Positions 6,899 through 14,447 of a stretch of DNA of 37,345 nt are shown here, in pieces. A model generated the notes under the pieces. The model saw nothing but the letters and a program-made list of their open reading frames with translations. It had not been told where the DNA came from and ran no database searches. Every line of letters begins with the position of its first letter. Position 1 is the stretch's first letter. The stretch is from a virus: IMG/VR virus record IMGVR_UViG_3300014060_000004, positions 1-37,345 of that record. The stretch is one strand, 5' to 3'. The position numbers were made by a program, and so were the translations under genes.

Positions 6899-7882
6899 CA
6901 TTGATTTTATGCGTACGACACCTGAAATACCATGATAGATATTTTCTTTAATCATTTTTGATAAGTTTATATTGTCATATTTGTTTAATAGAGTATTCAT
7001 ATCTTTTCCACAATAAATGTTTGGTTGGATAAACACTTTATGCCCTGATTGAAGATATTTTAATGAATTTAATAATCCAGTTTTATCATTATCTAATACG
7101 AATATTGGATATTTTAATTCTTTAATTTTATCATCTGGTATTTTAGCACCAAGAGCAGCAATTGAATTAGGTAATCCGCTTGATATAGCATCGAAAATTG
7201 ATTCGAATATATAAACAGGTTCATTTTTATTGATGTAGAACCAATTCCATATTTTGAAACCAATGTTTTTATCATTCATATATGTAGCAAATTCTTTATT
7301 ATGAATATTTCTTGAATAAAATCCATACATCAAGTCATTAAAATAAAGTGGAATCACTATTGAATCCTTTATTTTATAAACTGTACCATTGATGTTTAGA
7401 TCTTGATATCCAAAAAACCATTTTCCATAATTAGATTCTTTATAATGAATTAATCTATTTTCTAAATATTCTAAAGCTTCTGGCGCGTCATATATATCTT
7501 TTAGATATGGTGATAAGTCTTGTGTTAGTATTTCTGTTTTATCAGTTTCGGGTTTCTTAAAGGTTTCAAAAACATCCGAATCACCACTTGCTAATTTTTC
7601 CATTGTGTTACCAAATTGTTCGGTTTTATATTTACCTAATAAATTTGGGTAAAAATCTTTCAAGAAACTATAAACTGTCTTATTTTGACAAGGACAATCA
7701 CCATTAAAACAATTCACATTTGTTACAGTGTTTTTGTTATAAAGATGTAGTCTTTTTTTACTTTTATTTTTTGAATCACCACAAATGGGGCATCTAGCTA
7801 CGATGTCATTAGTTGTTTCTTTGCCTATGTTATCTAAACCAACTGCTAACTTGAAATATTTAATATCTAATCTTCCAAGCAT
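6893..7882 (-). CDS. 61: DNA primase, T4 gp61-like
   Basis: A 329-residue protein. The N-terminus holds a zinc-binding domain: CPICGDS (Cys31, Cys34) and CFNGDCPC (Cys58, 63, 65). A TOPRIM catalytic domain follows, with VYIFESIFDA (Glu227) and FVLDNDKTG (Asp264, Asp266). The length is close to T4 gp61 (342 aa). Gp61 makes RNA primers for lagging-strand synthesis together with the gp41 helicase, which is not in this window. It lies directly after RNase H in the same transcript with a 15-nt gap and a strong AAGGAAGGA site. The TAA stop is part of the next promoter. Confidence 0.88.
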   Translation of the reverse strand: MLGRLDIKYFKLAVGLDNIGKETTNDIVARCPICGDSKNKSKKRLHLYNKNTVTNVNCFNGDCPCQNKTVYSFLKDFYPNLLGKYKTEQFGNTMEKLASGDSDVFETFKKPETDKTEILTQDLSPYLKDIYDAPEALEYLENRLIHYKESNYGKWFFGYQDLNINGTVYKIKDSIVIPLYFNDLMYGFYSRNIHNKEFATYMNDKNIGFKIWNWFYINKNEPVYIFESIFDAISSGLPNSIAALGAKIPDDKIKELKYPIFVLDNDKTGLLNSLKYLQSGHKVFIQPNIYCGKDMNTLLNKYDNINLSKMIKENIYHGISGVVRIKSML

Positions 7883-7897
7883 GTTTAAATCCTTCCT

Positions 7898-9004
7898 TTA
7901 CCAGCCGAAGTCTGCTGCTGTTAATTTACATTGTGGTTTAAAGTAATTTGGTAATTGTATTGCAATATTATTAAGATTGTTGTTGAATAAATATTCTTCA
8001 AAATCCTTCTTATTGTAATCAGTTTTTGCGTTTAAAAATTCAAATACTATTTTTTCTCTGATATAATCAGGAATTCCTTCTTCCATTACTAAGGTATAAT
8101 TTCTTTCATAATGTTCACGATATAGAGGATGTGTATCAAGCCAATTGTCAATTGAACCATGTTTCTTTAGTTCTTTTTTCAATGTACTTGGTCCGAATCG
8201 TATATCTTTATATACATCTTTAATTCCTGTTGATTCATTTTTACGATTTTTTTTGAAGATATTAAATTTTTTAAGGACTTCGATTTTAACATCATTATGT
8301 ATATCGTTTGTATTTTTGAATTCATGAGGAGTTTTAATGTTTATTTCATTACTATCAAGATGTTTTATAAATGTATCACTGAACTCAGTATGGTCAACGA
8401 CTTTTGGAACATCATCTGAAACATCACCTAAACACACATGCTCTATAATCCAATGGTCCATATGATCGTGTTTATTTTCTGGTTTTATCCATTTTTTAGT
8501 TAATGCACTGTATTGGAATACTGTATCATTATCGCGTTGTGCTTGAATCATATCTTTATCAGGTGAATGAATTAATATTTCTTCATCTTTATGATATTCT
8601 TTTGCTAATACAAGCATGATATCATCAGCTTCGGCTGTTTTTACAGTTACAACTTTAATTGGTAAATGATTTTCAATTTGTGTTAATAAAACATCAAGTT
8701 CTGTGAAAACTTCTTTATAATTAATATCAGATTTATCTCGTCCAATAGATCGTCTATACTTATATGCAGGATAAACATCTTTTCTCCAGTAACCCGTGTC
8801 GGATTTGTCAATACATAAAATGACATCTCCGAAACGTGTACTGTATTCTTGAATTATACCGAATAATTCTTGAAGGATATAGTATTTAGTTAATGTTATA
8901 AATTCAGAGGTATTGTATAAACCATTAGTCTTTGATGGTTTAACATCATTGATTGATGTGAATATCTTCCTATGAATTATTGAACTATAATCAACTAATA
9001 TCAT
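7898..9004 (-). CDS. rnh: RNase H / 5'-3' exonuclease, T4 Rnh-like
   Basis: A 368-residue protein of the FEN/PIN-like nuclease family. Acidic metal-binding positions are visible in order: LVDYSS near the N-terminus, CIDKSDTGYWRKDVYPAYKYRR (nuclease core and arch), TAEADDIMLVLA, SPDKDMIQ and GDVSDDVP. T4 Rnh (305 aa) removes RNA primers and flaps during Okazaki processing and interacts with gp32; gp32 is the adjacent upstream gene here. The extra length is in the C-terminal half after the DDVP motif. The ribosome site is AAAGGT. Confidence 0.88.
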   Translation of the reverse strand: MILVDYSSIIHRKIFTSINDVKPSKTNGLYNTSEFITLTKYYILQELFGIIQEYSTRFGDVILCIDKSDTGYWRKDVYPAYKYRRSIGRDKSDINYKEVFTELDVLLTQIENHLPIKVVTVKTAEADDIMLVLAKEYHKDEEILIHSPDKDMIQAQRDNDTVFQYSALTKKWIKPENKHDHMDHWIIEHVCLGDVSDDVPKVVDHTEFSDTFIKHLDSNEINIKTPHEFKNTNDIHNDVKIEVLKKFNIFKKNRKNESTGIKDVYKDIRFGPSTLKKELKKHGSIDNWLDTHPLYREHYERNYTLVMEEGIPDYIREKIVFEFLNAKTDYNKKDFEEYLFNNNLNNIAIQLPNYFKPQCKLTAADFGW

Positions 9005-9017
9005 ATATACCTTTATT

Positions 9018-9968
9018 TTATTGGTTTAAACTACTAAGCAATGATTCCAATGATTCAGACTGTGACTGTTTAGCTTCTGTTTGAACAGGTGCTTCATTTT
9101 TAACAGTTTGACCTTGAACATTTTGGGCGGGTGTTTCTGTATGTTGAACATCTGCGACATTTCGAGCAATAGGAGCAACAGAAGCTGTTAAACCTTGTGT
9201 TGATGTTGATGCATCTTTTTGGTCAGACCATGTAACCCATTCTTTTTTCTTAACTAAATCATCGTAAGACATGAACGCTTCAGGTTTAGTTAAATCAGAC
9301 AACGTGTATGTATGTGCTTTGATAAACGCAAAGGCTTCTTCGGCACTATCAAAAACGCTTGTAACTTCATTAATTATTTCTGAAGAATCATAATTAATTT
9401 GGGTATTTGCACCTTTTTTAGCAACTAGTCTGAATGAATTACCTTGAACAGGATTGAATAATTCTTTAGGGGTTGCACCTAAATCTCTATCTTGTTGAGA
9501 TGGTCTTAAAGCAGCTTCGATTTTATCTTTCATCTTACCAGAATAGTCATAAAGGAATACTTTACCTTCATTTTCTGGATTAGCTGGGTCTTTTATAACC
9601 ATAATGTTTGAAATGTAACGTATTGCACGTCCGAATACTTTAGCTTCTTCTTTCTTATCAGTATTCCACAAATCTTGCCATGCTTCTTGGAAAGGACATG
9701 GTAGCCCAATAGTACTTGGAGAAAATTCAGAAACGAAACGCTTCTTATCATTTTTAATAATGGTTGTGTTGATCTTAAACATTTGCTTGATAATTGCACT
9801 TTCTGAATCAGGCAAAAATCTGATTAAAGCAGCACCATCACCGTCTTTATTCTTACTTAATGTGTAAAATCTTTCATCTTTAACAAATTTCTTATTTGCA
9901 TCTGCGAAAGGGTCTGTTCCCATTGCTTCTTTCATTGAATCGAAATTAAATGCACTTGCATCCATCAT
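9018..9968 (-). CDS. 32: Single-stranded DNA-binding protein, T4 gp32-like
   Basis: A 316-residue protein. The core matches gp32: GAALIRFLPD, ISNIMVIKDPANPENEGKVF and a C-terminal acidic/Ser-rich tail (ESLESLLSSLNQ) reached through a Gln/Thr/Ala-rich linker. Gp32 coats single-stranded DNA and coordinates replication, repair and recombination. The T4 zinc site (one His, three Cys) is not conserved: the protein has one Cys only, in GLPCPF. The gene follows gp45 and is preceded by an unusually structured leader with two repeated hairpins, in line with the translational self-control known for T4 gp32. The ribosome site AGGAG is eight nt before ATG. Confidence 0.9.
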   Translation of the reverse strand: MMDASAFNFDSMKEAMGTDPFADANKKFVKDERFYTLSKNKDGDGAALIRFLPDSESAIIKQMFKINTTIIKNDKKRFVSEFSPSTIGLPCPFQEAWQDLWNTDKKEEAKVFGRAIRYISNIMVIKDPANPENEGKVFLYDYSGKMKDKIEAALRPSQQDRDLGATPKELFNPVQGNSFRLVAKKGANTQINYDSSEIINEVTSVFDSAEEAFAFIKAHTYTLSDLTKPEAFMSYDDLVKKKEWVTWSDQKDASTSTQGLTASVAPIARNVADVQHTETPAQNVQGQTVKNEAPVQTEAKQSQSESLESLLSSLNQ

Positions 9969-9996
9969 ATTATATACTCCTATTATTATCTAAAAA

Positions 9997-10070
9997 ATCG
10001 ATTTATAGTCTCTTTGGACTTCATCGGTTTATAGTCTCTGGGACTTCATCGATAATTACCTAAGTAATTA
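9997..10070 (-). promoter_or_regulatory. Structured leader of the gp32 mRNA (two repeated hairpins plus one hairpin)
   Basis: In mRNA sense the order is a perfect 7-bp hairpin TAATTAC-TTAG-GTAATTA (10053-10070), then two near-identical units of 24-25 nt beginning CGATGAAGTC (10028-10051 and 10002-10026). Each unit forms AGTC...GACT over a 5-6 nt loop. ATCGAT at both ends (10048-10053, 9997-10002) can pair to close the whole unit as a multi-branch structure. The AGGAG site follows within 25 nt. T4 gp32 represses its own mRNA through a 5' pseudoknot and adjacent single-stranded leader; an equivalent role here is inferred. Confidence 0.6.
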
Positions 10071-10085
10071 TTAATTCGATTATTT

Positions 10086-10091
10086 ATTATA
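10086..10091 (-). promoter_or_regulatory. Possible -10 box TATAAT before the gp32 leader
   Basis: GGTATAATAAAT on the - strand would start transcription just ahead of the hairpin leader. No good -35 hexamer is present, so an activator would be needed if it is real. Confidence 0.35.
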
Positions 10092-10144
10092 CCAAATTGT
10101 TAGTTAATTTACTTAATGTTCAGTATAATAAACAAATTGTATTT

Positions 10145-10152
10145 TATTTATA
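10145..10152 (-). promoter_or_regulatory. TATAAATA box between gp45 and gp32
   Basis: Exact late-promoter octamer just after the gp45 stop. The distance to gp32 (about 176 nt) is far longer than for the other late boxes, so it would give a transcript carrying the full structured leader. It may be a chance match in AT-rich sequence. Confidence 0.35.
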
Positions 10153-10163
10153 CAAATTAAAAA

Positions 10164-10868
10164 TCAAATTTTAACAGACATAAGTATTTTAAAACCTTCT
10201 AAAGAAGAATTTGTTAAAAGAATTCGATAGTCATCTTTATCTGAATTGTATTTTACATCTACTTGATAATTAGAAACAGGTAACATTTTAAAGTTATTAA
10301 CAGGAATCGTAATATTAAATTCTTTGTTAGTATCTGCTTCTTTAATAACACTATAAGTGTTTGTTTTTGCATTAAACTTGTTAGTAGCACCTAAACTAAT
10401 ATTCATTTCACCATCTTTAGATTCAAAAATTACTTCAGTTAAATATTTAAATACACCTGACGCAGACTTAATATTCTTAATATCTTCGACATTAATCTCA
10501 AATGATGCAACACTTGGAGCTTGTTCAGTTCTTGTAAACTGTGCAGGGTCTTTCTTATAAGCATCCATCAATACAATATTATCTGTAATAAATGATGAAG
10601 AATTCCGGCCGTGTGCAACACTGATTACATTATTGTCAATGGAAATATCACGATCTTTAGGAAATAATTTAATCAAAGATAAAAATTCACCTAATGAATC
10701 TTTCATACCTAGATCAGGGAATTCATCACTATCAAGACTACTAAAATCAACAAGTGCCATCATATCCATCGATTCTGATAATGCTATTGTTTGTGGGTAT
10801 TGCAAAATTACTGAGTTTGTGATTCCATTAATCTGTGTTAATACATCGGTCATCTTATTGTTAAACAT
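10164..10868 (-). CDS. 45: Sliding clamp, T4 gp45-like
   Basis: A 234-residue protein, close to T4 gp45 (228 aa). The layout fits the two-domain clamp: TDVLTQINGITNSVILQ at the start, LSLIKLFPKDRDISI in domain 1, FEINVEDIKNIKSASGVF at the start of domain 2 and FNITIPVNNFKMLPVSNYQV near the end, which matches the gp45 segment around MANMKMQPGNY. The clamp tethers the polymerase and, in T4, activates late transcription at TATAAATA promoters, so it links replication to the late boxes here. The start follows AAGGAG, a TATAAT box and a tandem decamer array. Confidence 0.88.
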   Translation of the reverse strand: MFNNKMTDVLTQINGITNSVILQYPQTIALSESMDMMALVDFSSLDSDEFPDLGMKDSLGEFLSLIKLFPKDRDISIDNNVISVAHGRNSSSFITDNIVLMDAYKKDPAQFTRTEQAPSVASFEINVEDIKNIKSASGVFKYLTEVIFESKDGEMNISLGATNKFNAKTNTYSVIKEADTNKEFNITIPVNNFKMLPVSNYQVDVKYNSDKDDYRILLTNSSLEGFKILMSVKI

Positions 10869-10897
10869 TTACTATTCTCTCCTTATTTAATGTATTT

Positions 10898-10903
10898 ATT
10901 ATA
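10898..10903 (-). promoter_or_regulatory. -10 box TATAAT upstream of gp45
   Basis: TATAAT on the - strand, 29 nt before the gp45 start. The -35 position falls in the tandem decamer array rather than in a TTGACA-like hexamer, as expected for an activated (middle-type) promoter. Confidence 0.45.
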
Positions 10904-10920
10904 ATACTAAATTTATTAAC

Positions 10921-10970
10921 ATTCGTTAAGATTCGTTAAGATTCGTTAAGATTCGTTAAGATTCGTTAAG
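10921..10970. repeat. Five tandem decamers (ATTCGTTAAG)
   Basis: Five perfect head-to-tail copies, CTTAACGAAT on the - strand. They begin 18 nt upstream of the gp45 -10 box and overlap the last codons and stop of the small membrane protein gene. One helical turn per unit suggests an activator-binding array. Confidence 0.9.
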
Positions 10971-11168
10971 ATTAAATATTTTATTAATAGTATCAGCTAT
11001 GTCATACATAACTAATATCGAAAATGAAAAATACATAGCAACAAATAAATCTAATCCTTCAATAATATAAAGTGAATAAACTGAAAATAAAATAACACAT
11101 AACAAAATTATAAAACACCTAAATTTTAGATGTTTCCAAAGTTTTTTCTCTTCTTGTAACAGTTTCAT
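10956..11168 (-). CDS. Small membrane protein
   Basis: A 70-residue protein with a charged N-terminus (KLLQEEKKLWKHLKFR) and two hydrophobic segments, about residues 17-36 (FIILLCVILFSVYSLYII) and 41-60 (LFVAMYFSFSILVMY), so it is probably a two-pass inner-membrane protein. The start overlaps the ParM-like gene's stop by four bases (ATGA), so the two are translationally coupled. The pairing suggests, but does not prove, a shared role, for example membrane anchoring of the actin-like filament. The 3' end runs into the decamer array. Confidence 0.65.
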   Translation of the reverse strand: MKLLQEEKKLWKHLKFRCFIILLCVILFSVYSLYIIEGLDLFVAMYFSFSILVMYDIADTINKIFNLNES

Positions 11169-12127
11169 TTGTTCGCAACAGTATTACCATATAAAAAGAA
11201 TCCAATACTGTTATAGTATTCATGTTTTGTTTTTGGTACACGAATAAATCCATCTTGTGTAGTCTTAAAAATAGTACTACCACCACCTGATAAACTAATA
11301 AAATCACATTTATCTAAGATTGTTCCGTATTTAACTTCAATCAAAGATAATAGATCTTTTAAATACTTATCTTTAACTTGTTCTACATATTCTTTAAAGT
11401 CATGTTTTTGACCACGTAACTTATAAGTGCCAGTACCGATAATTTCTTTAGCTTCATGTAAAGTGATTTGGCGACCATGCAATTCTTTAACTTTTTTAGC
11501 TACATCAGTTGCAATTTTCATTACACCTTCACGTTCAATACCTTCAAATAAATTAGGAGATGTTTTACCATCATTAACTAAGAACATATCAAGTGTATTA
11601 AAACCGATATCACAACCAACGAAAGATGATTCTTCTAAAAATTCTTCTTGTAATGTTGGGAAGTTATTACCATATTTATCAATACATAGTTTTGAACCAG
11701 CACCCTGAGGTAAGATATAAACTTCGTTAAAAATATGTCTTTCACCATCAACTTCAAAATCCATTAACCCTTCTTTAAAATGACCTGAATTTTCGATCTG
11801 TGCTTTAGACAAACCAGACACAACAATATCAGGTTTTACACCAATCATTTTAACAACATGATATAAGAATAATGGCGCATAATATTCCAAATTTTTATAA
11901 TCAGTAATGTCAATTAGATTTTCAGATGGTAAATGTAAAGCGTTTTCACCAACATAATAACTATGTTTTTTAAAGTCATAAATTCGTGAATCTCTTACAT
12001 GTTCATTACGTTTAGTAATGCCAATTGCAGACGTGAATTTAAATTGCTTTTCAATTTCGCCTTCTGATGTACCTAATGTAACTTTAACATCACCAAAACC
12101 GATGTCAATTCCTAAGATTTTCTTCAT
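11165..12127 (-). CDS. ParM/Alp-type actin-like ATPase
   Basis: A 320-residue protein with the actin-fold signatures of the ParM/StbA family: GIDIGFGDVKV (phosphate 1, residues 6-16), FVGCDIGFNTLDMFLV (phosphate 2) and ISLSGGGSTIF (adenosine motif, near 290). The length matches ParM (320 aa). ParM filaments push plasmid copies apart, and phage and plasmid Alps can also position DNA. No ParR-like adaptor gene or classical parC iteron site next to it is evident. The tandem repeats at 10921-10970 lie at the other end of the coupled membrane gene. The ribosome site is AGAAGGA. Confidence 0.82.
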   Translation of the reverse strand: MKKILGIDIGFGDVKVTLGTSEGEIEKQFKFTSAIGITKRNEHVRDSRIYDFKKHSYYVGENALHLPSENLIDITDYKNLEYYAPLFLYHVVKMIGVKPDIVVSGLSKAQIENSGHFKEGLMDFEVDGERHIFNEVYILPQGAGSKLCIDKYGNNFPTLQEEFLEESSFVGCDIGFNTLDMFLVNDGKTSPNLFEGIEREGVMKIATDVAKKVKELHGRQITLHEAKEIIGTGTYKLRGQKHDFKEYVEQVKDKYLKDLLSLIEVKYGTILDKCDFISLSGGGSTIFKTTQDGFIRVPKTKHEYYNSIGFFLYGNTVANK

Positions 12128-12190
12128 TTTTATATCCTTCTTATTTAACGTTTAATATTTAATTATATTCTGTTTATTATTAATAAATGT

Positions 12191-12514
12191 TCATATATCT
12201 AAATTTTGCAATTCAGATGCAACTTTTACAGGTCGTTCTCTATCTTCAATAACAGGTGGTTTTACAACATCTTTCTGTACTGAACTAAAATCAGCATCAG
12301 TATCTAAAAAACCACCTGATTGATGAATATTACTATCGGTGTCATTTTTATCATGAACTTCAGTTTTATTTGACTTAATTTTTGTTTGATTGTCATTTGT
12401 CTTTCTCCTTGGATGTTTTTTAGATTTATCATTTGTTTTTACTACTGTGCCATCACTAAACGTAATGTGTAATTCATCAAATTCTTTTGAGCATTCAATA
12501 TTTAACGTAAACAT
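12191..12514 (-). CDS. Hypothetical protein, paralogue of its neighbour, acidic Leu tail
   Basis: A 107-residue protein. It starts with a short beta-type domain (LHITFSDGTVVKTND), continues through a long charged, probably disordered region and ends SELQNLDI. The gene immediately upstream has the same plan: FEIEFEDGSKVTEI, disordered middle, SEMTDLEL end. The pair is therefore a tandem duplication that keeps the ends and lets the linker drift. The short hydrophobic/acidic C-terminal peptide resembles protein-docking tails, such as those that bind sliding clamps. That is inference. The Shine-Dalgarno is weak, and the start is one nt after the previous stop. Confidence 0.55.
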   Translation of the reverse strand: MFTLNIECSKEFDELHITFSDGTVVKTNDKSKKHPRRKTNDNQTKIKSNKTEVHDKNDTDSNIHQSGGFLDTDADFSSVQKDVVKPPVIEDRERPVKVASELQNLDI

Positions 12515-12515
12515 T

Positions 12516-12860
12516 TTAAAGCTCTAAATCAGTCATTTCTGAAGGGATTGGTTTTGCTTCACGCTGAACTGGTTGTTGTGATGGTTGTTGTGATGGTTGT
12601 TGTGATGGTTGTTGTGATGGTTGTTGTTGAACTACTTGTTCATTAAATTTTAATTCTGTGTCATCATCTGTACCACACATAATTTTATCGTACATATATG
12701 GTGTATTTTGAGTGTTATGGTGATTATCATTGGGAAATGTAATAATGTTTTCTGTAACACGGGGAATTTCAGTAACCTTACTACCATCTTCAAATTCGAT
12801 TTCAAATGATATTTTCTTGATATTTTTGTTGTTTGGCAAGTCTTTGAATTCTAAAATCAT
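12516..12860 (-). CDS. Hypothetical protein with Gln/Pro/Ser repeat linker
   Basis: A 114-residue protein: an N-terminal about 40-residue strand-rich domain (IKKISFEIEFEDGSKVTEI), a disordered linker with tandem QPSQ units and a conserved C-terminal tail (PSEMTDLEL). The linker is encoded by a 12-bp tandem repeat. It is a paralogue of the downstream gene at 12191-12514. No enzyme motif is present. The architecture (small domain, flexible linker, short docking peptide) suggests an adaptor. The start has AAGAAGGA. Confidence 0.55.
   Translation of the reverse strand: MILEFKDLPNNKNIKKISFEIEFEDGSKVTEIPRVTENIITFPNDNHHNTQNTPYMYDKIMCGTDDDTELKFNEQVVQQQPSQQPSQQPSQQPSQQPVQREAKPIPSEMTDLEL
12571..12627. 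repeat. 12-bp coding microsatellite
   Basis: Four perfect copies of GGTTGTTGTGAT plus a partial fifth, encoding the Gln-Pro-Ser-Gln linker. Copy number is likely to vary by slippage. Confidence 0.9.
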
Positions 12861-12900
12861 ATATTTATTCCTTCTTTATTATATTATACAACAATCTTTA

Positions 12901-13374
12901 TTAATCTGTTGTTTGTGATCCATTTTCTTCATTTTCTTCATCAATTTCAACACAATCTAACATTATATTTAATATACCATAGTAAAATGCCAATTTATCG
13001 ACGAAATTATTAATTTCTCGCTCTAATAAAATTTTTGTTTTTTCTATAAAACTACAATCTACGCTTTCTTCTATTAACATATTATCAATTAATCTGTTAA
13101 TATATGATGTATTTGTATTACATGGTTTAAATTTGAATGCTTTTCTAAGCTTTTGCATTTCATTTATTTTTTTAGTTACAAGAGATAAATCATTGTATAA
13201 TTTTTCATTTCCAAAATCATGAGATTTCTTCATTAAGAATGTAATACAATTCAACTTAATATCTGCAAAGGTATCATCTTCTTTAAAACTTTCTGAATAG
13301 TCAATAATAAATTGACTTGCTCTTCTGCCAACTATTTTTTCAGTTATTTTTTCCATCGACCGAACATATGTCAT
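12901..13374 (-). CDS. Hypothetical helical protein
   Basis: A 157-residue, mostly helical protein with a charged C-terminus (EIDEENEENGSQTTD). No family recognised. AAAGGAA lies only one or two nt before the first ATG, so translation might start at the internal Met7 (MEKITEKIVG), but nothing better precedes that codon. It lies between a GIY-YIG gene and the paralogous pair, in the same direction with short gaps. Confidence 0.5.
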   Translation of the reverse strand: MTYVRSMEKITEKIVGRRASQFIIDYSESFKEDDTFADIKLNCITFLMKKSHDFGNEKLYNDLSLVTKKINEMQKLRKAFKFKPCNTNTSYINRLIDNMLIEESVDCSFIEKTKILLEREINNFVDKLAFYYGILNIMLDCVEIDEENEENGSQTTD

Positions 13375-13383
13375 TTCCTTTGG

Positions 13384-13779
13384 TTAACCTTTAACTAAAT
13401 TATCTTCATCGCTTTCAGCTTTTAAGATAATATCAATCATTTTTTCCTTATGTCCAATATCAAACCATTCTTTAGATAATGTAGTAGGTGGTGTATGATC
13501 GTACATGTATGTCAATATACGTCTTTCAATTTCATTTACATCTTCAAACATTTCGCTAATATACAACATTTTAGCAGTAGGAAATGGCTTATCGGAATTA
13601 TACCCAATTAAGCGTTTCTTACAATCACCCGTTCTACCGATTTTTATGTATTGAGGGAAATTACTATCAAAAAGAATATAAATAAATCCTCTTCTATCAA
13701 CATATTTTTCTAGTGGGGGGGTTGTATAATCACAAATATTAAATTCTGTTAAATCACAACTATCTGGTACTTTTATCAT
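13384..13779 (-). CDS. GIY-YIG / T5orf172-family protein
   Basis: A 131-residue protein. GFIYILFD (GIY-like strand), QYIKIGRTGDCKKRLIGYN (YIG-like strand and conserved Arg) and NEIERRILTYMYD (metal-binding Glu helix) are the ordered motifs of the T5orf172 group. About 25 residues precede the domain. The family is nuclease-like, but the roles of such free-standing copies are not established. It differs strongly from the copy at 257-538, so the two are not a recent duplication. The ribosome site is AGGAG. Confidence 0.72.
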   Translation of the reverse strand: MIKVPDSCDLTEFNICDYTTPPLEKYVDRRGFIYILFDSNFPQYIKIGRTGDCKKRLIGYNSDKPFPTAKMLYISEMFEDVNEIERRILTYMYDHTPPTTLSKEWFDIGHKEKMIDIILKAESDEDNLVKG

Positions 13780-13790
13780 TAGTTCTCCTA

Positions 13791-14447
13791 TTATAAGTTA
13801 AATCTTGATGAATATTCGCCACGAATATTAACACGTTTAAAATTACCATCTTCGAAATATGGTGTTTCTGTGAATTTTATTAATCTATCGAATTTTCTGA
13901 ATACCTTAAAATTTAAATCAGCTTCAAATTGCCCTGGGGTATTGTTTTCTTTCTCAAGTATTATATCACTATCATTAATAAACGCTTTAATCGTTTCATT
14001 TAATGCTAAACATACACGATATTTATTATTATAATACTTACCTAAATACCATATTCGCCCTGGATATTCTTTTGATATCGATAAAGCATTCTCATAACTC
14101 TGAACATTAAAAAATACTGCATACTTAGACAACCGAGCTTTCTTTAATGGCTCATTTTCAATAAACTTTAATAACGCTGATGCACCTTTATCATTCTCTC
14201 TACGTAATAATAAATACTCATCACTTGGTCGCAATGGCTTTACTGTATTAACCATCCATCTGCTTTCTGAATCGGTCGCCAAATCATAATTAACAAGAAT
14301 AGGGGTTTCTTCAATTTCTAAGTACCAATTATAAGGTGGTTTGATATTGATGTATTCTCTATAATCAATAGAGTTGTTTTTTAATGCTGCTAAACACTCA
14401 TTATAAAATTGGGTTGTATAATAAGGGTCTATTGTTATGAATGCCAT
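13791..14447 (-). CDS. Hypothetical protein
   Basis: A 218-residue protein with no recognised family. It is rich in Tyr/Phe/Trp with alternating strand-like segments (YNWYLEIEETPILVNYDL, RIWYLGKYYNNKYRVCLAL) and probably soluble. It sits directly after the membrane-protein gene with abutting stop and start, so the two are probably cotranslated. No catalytic motif is seen. Confidence 0.55.
   Translation of the reverse strand: MAFITIDPYYTTQFYNECLAALKNNSIDYREYINIKPPYNWYLEIEETPILVNYDLATDSESRWMVNTVKPLRPSDEYLLLRRENDKGASALLKFIENEPLKKARLSKYAVFFNVQSYENALSISKEYPGRIWYLGKYYNNKYRVCLALNETIKAFINDSDIILEKENNTPGQFEADLNFKVFRKFDRLIKFTETPYFEDGNFKRVNIRGEYSSRFNL

Noticed and set aside
9997-10051. Leader repeats before gp32 resemble a hammerhead ribozyme (CCGATGA, hairpin, then ATAAAC).
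   Set aside because: The invariant core CUGANGA is CCGATGA here and the required GAAA after stem II is absent (ATAAAC), so self-cleavage is not supported.
13677-13684. Exact TATAAATA on the + strand.
   Set aside because: It lies inside a - strand gene with no + strand gene downstream, so it is most likely a chance match in AT-rich DNA.
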